Source: Serilophus lunatus (lineage: Eukaryota > Chordata > Aves > Passeriformes > Eurylaimidae). From it: a stretch of DNA of 64,000 nucleotides. A model generated the notes under the pieces. It was not told the origin of the DNA. It saw only the letters and a program-made list of their open reading frames with translations, and searched no databases. The stretch is taken from positions 62,230 through 126,229 of the forward strand of contig VXBA01001268.1 of the NCBI GenBank assembly GCA_013399895.1. Reading direction: 5' to 3'. A program made the translations under genes and the position numbers. Positions 61,214 to 64,000 of the stretch are shown here, piece after piece. Each line of letters starts with the position of its first letter. Within the stretch, counting starts at the first letter, position 1.

Positions 61214-61275
61214 CTATTTTGGCATGAGGTAGGGTTGATTTTCTTCACAGTGGCTAGCATAGAGCAAAATACAGC
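61214..61275 (+). mobile_element. Possible LTR 5' scrap
   Basis: 'ttttggcatgaggtagggtt', 'gattttcttcacagtggcta' resembles the 5' start of a common avian ERV LTR in the plus orientation. It directly follows the CR1 tail. Short match, tentative. Confidence 0.4.
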
Positions 61276-63089
61276 CAGTAAAACCATTGTTCAATTATTT
61301 TTTTCCTTGGCTTTTTTTTTAAATTATAACATAGTAAAAGTGCTTGGTGATTAATAAACCACTCCCTCAAGTATGTGGTGAAATGAGAAGTGAAAGTAAT
61401 TTAAATTGATGTTCTCTGAAGACAGTGCTGACAACTAAAAATCCAGTAAAAGAAAATAAAAGAACACATGACTAATATTTTTTTTTCATATTTTAGTTTA
61501 TGGAGAAAGCTGAAAGTATTTATTTAGCATTGAGTGAAATGATGCCTGAATTTTTATTTTAATCTTGCAAAATTTTTTTTTTTTTTTGCAGTAAGTGTAG
61601 CTGAGTTTGTAGCTACAATTTAAATGAAGCTTCATCTATAACTTGCTGTTAGATTTCTCAGTAATCTTTGGATAACTTAAGATATTCTAAAGTTCCCAGT
61701 ATAGCAGCACAGAGTTGGAGTTTCTAGCTTTTATGCAAACTGAAATCATACTTACTTGTTGAAATTCATACTGATAGTTCAAAACAAATCATGTGTTTCT
61801 TGCAAATTTCTGACATTCTTTATGAAATCATGTTGCTTTTTGGTCAGAACATGTCAAATTTTGTCATGTCACAGACTATCCCGAATGGTATTACTGTAAA
61901 AAGCCATGACAAAACGATGAGACATACTAAAAGAAATGAAGTATTTTTAAGACTATTTTGCAATCACTGGAATCGCAAGTATCCAGTTTGAATATTACAC
62001 ATCAAAGAGATAAGCGGAATTTTAACTGCATTTGTGCCTAACTACCAGGTTAAATCTTTCTTTACGCAGAATTATCCTTCAGGTCTGTGGTGGTATAGGT
62101 AAATAAATACACATGTATGTTTATATATATTTTAGTCTGTGTAACTTTTGTAGTGACTCTAAGTTAATAGCAAGGTGTCCTAACTCTTTCAGTGCATAAG
62201 TGTTAAAAACCACAGCAAATGAGTTAATTCTAGTGGGTAGTGTTATATCCATATCAGGCTTTTCTAATCCCATGCTTGAAGTACCTTCCTATGATCTTCA
62301 TATTTAATTTCTTCCTTTCTGGGACAAGGACAAAAAATCTTATTTAAAAGCTTCCTTTCAACCACAAGTCACAGTGACTATACTGTACTACCCTGAAGGA
62401 AGCATTTTAAAGAGAATGGCTGTCACACTCACGATAACTTCTCTAAAAAGACTGGTCAGGAATTCTAATCAGCCTGTAACCAGTGTGTCTGTGATCATAA
62501 TCAGAATTGACATCAGGAAGTCTTTTTTTTTTAAGATAATTTTTCATGGGCATCCAAGAAAATACTGCTTCAGCAAAATTACTAAAGACTATGAAAGACT
62601 CTAAAAACTTAAATACTCTGGAGAGTATACATCACAAGTGGAGGTTTTCGATCTGCTTCCTCTCAAGTGTCGCAATTTCAAATCCTAACAGGAAGAAAAC
62701 ATTTTCTTATAACAATGTCAAAAGCAAGTGCATTAGCTACGTCTGAGCCAATTAGTTCTCTCCTAGACAAATCTACTTTAGGAGGAACTATCTGGAAGCC
62801 CTGGGGACATAAGCAACTTGATCTGTTCACCTCAGGGCCACTGATTATGGTTGACTTTCATGTATTTAATATAATAGAGATACTCAGTGGAATCTCATGG
62901 TTATTTTTAATTGGTTGCCATATAATTTATTTATCAAACTCAATTTGCTATCATCTTGGCTCTTTCTAATTGATTATAAAGACTCCCTTCATAGAAAAAG
63001 CAGAATTTCTGTATGTTAGGCACTAACACTTATGGAAATTATAGGAAATATTGCTGGGCTTGAGTGCAGCCTGATCAAGCTGACGGGTT
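61276..63089. other. Unique AT-rich sequence, no gene seen
   Basis: T run at 61571-61588. Open frames at 62374-62604 and 62667-62969 show no recognisable protein. Confidence 0.5.
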
Positions 63090-63332
63090 TCATGCAGTTT
63101 AGTGGTGTGGATGAAACTCAAAACAGCGAAGGAAGTGAGGCATTGGAATAGGTTTCCCAGAGAAGCAGTGGATGCCCCATTCTTGAAAATGTTCAAGGCC
63201 AAGCTGGACAGGGCCCTGATAAGGGCCCTTGGTCTAATGGAAGGTGTTCCTGCCCATGACAGGGGGTTTAGAACTAGATGATCTTTAAGGTCCTCTCCAA
63301 AACAAACTTTTCAAATATTTTCTGATTCTAGA
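63090..63332 (+). mobile_element. CR1 3' fragment
   Basis: 'cattggaataggtttcccag', 'agaagcagtggatgccccat', 'tggaaggtgttcctgcccat', 'agaactagatgatctttaag' and a final 'ttctgattct' mark the C-terminal coding end and 3' tail of CR1. 5'-truncated, no frame. Confidence 0.92.
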
Positions 63333-64000
63333 GATAGAAAATAGTTGAAATATACTGAAGTAGGTTTGATTCTGTAAAGTATTGTTTACATTTGTTTGAT
63401 TTTCAAGTTATACTCCATGCAATATATAAAACATATATGTGAATAGAAATAAATTAAGGCCATAGATTTAAGGACAGACTTTTTCTGTTAACCTATACAT
63501 ACACAGTCATTTAATATTTCTTGATCTTACAGCCAGATCTCTAGCAATCTTGACTTTAGCTGGTAAAAGAAAGCATTCAGTCATCAAATATAAATAACTT
63601 CAATTATTTTAAAATAATTTTTTTTTTGGTAGTTTTGTACCACTATTGGGTAAATGCCTTCTTGGAGATAAACACTAAGTAATATACAGTGTCTTGTAAG
63701 CACATGCTGATTCTTTAGTCAGAAGTTGTCTGTATAAAACTTGGAATTTTCTTCAGACGAGCATCATGCATTTTGCCTCAGAGCCAAAAAGAAGGCCTCA
63801 GGGATTTACTAACCTTTATGAGAAAAGTCTTTTATAACTTATCACCTGTTTTAGAGTTCTAACAGGCTTTTCTTAGCTTCCTGTAAAATTTAATAGAGGA
63901 TAGAACTCCTACAAAGTTCTACAGAAGAGGTGACACTTTATAGGAGTAAGGCAATTCTCTTTCAGATCCCTGGATGTAACTTCTACAGTTTTCTTTCCCT
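63333..64000. other. Unique AT-rich sequence, no gene seen
   Basis: No recognised element up to the window end. Confidence 0.5.

Overview
The window is 64 kb of AT-rich vertebrate chromosomal DNA, almost certainly from a bird and probably a passerine. The bird call rests on repeats that recur throughout: fragments of the CR1 LINE with the characteristic 3' tail ending in short ATTCTATG/ATTCTGTG-type repeats, several LTRs resembling avian endogenous retrovirus families, and one tRNA-Ile-derived SINE with a CR1-like tail, as described in songbirds. I find no protein-coding gene, no rRNA or functional tRNA gene, no CRISPR array and no prokaryotic system. The best reading is a gene desert or a very long intron.

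Layout. 1-16.8 kb: mostly unique AT-rich sequence with CR1 pieces (375-775 +, 961-1237 -, 5217-5270 +, 9821-10259 +) and a GC-rich LTR fragment (3344-4005 +). 16.8-24.4 kb: an intact minus-strand solo LTR with target-site duplication (16825-17134) beside a minus CR1 (17153-17690), the tRNA-derived SINE (19747-19884 -), and CR1 copies including one of about 1.3 kb with an in-frame internal deletion (23129-24410). 25.2-28.5 kb: a second solo LTR (25247-26381 -) containing a 496-base assembly gap, an unexplained GC-rich block (about 26540-27030), and a third LTR (28109-28530 -). 30.1 kb: a C/T pentamer repeat interrupted by a GC-rich spacer. 35.2-37.7 kb: a 1.3-kb LTR with a readable antisense promoter, then stacked and nested CR1 copies. 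38.7-46.3 kb: (ACTTT)13, (CA)19, a second long CR1 (42478-43722 +) and an isolated CR1 endonuclease-region fragment (45852-46285 +). 46.3-64 kb: mostly unique sequence with an ancient amniote-type repeat tail (49294-49403), an LTR near 56.0-56.4 kb, further LTR and CR1 fragments at 57.0-63.3 kb, and several perfect inverted repeats.

Nothing here forms a pathway. Coding traces are decayed CR1 ORF2 remnants (endonuclease and reverse-transcriptase segments) carrying stops, frameshifts and deletions. One 104-codon minus-strand reading frame at 34417-34731, with usable splice sites, is the only stretch that might be a host exon; I do not recognise it. Family names come from pattern recognition of repeat sequence, not a database search, and most repeat boundaries are accurate only to roughly 10-30 bases.
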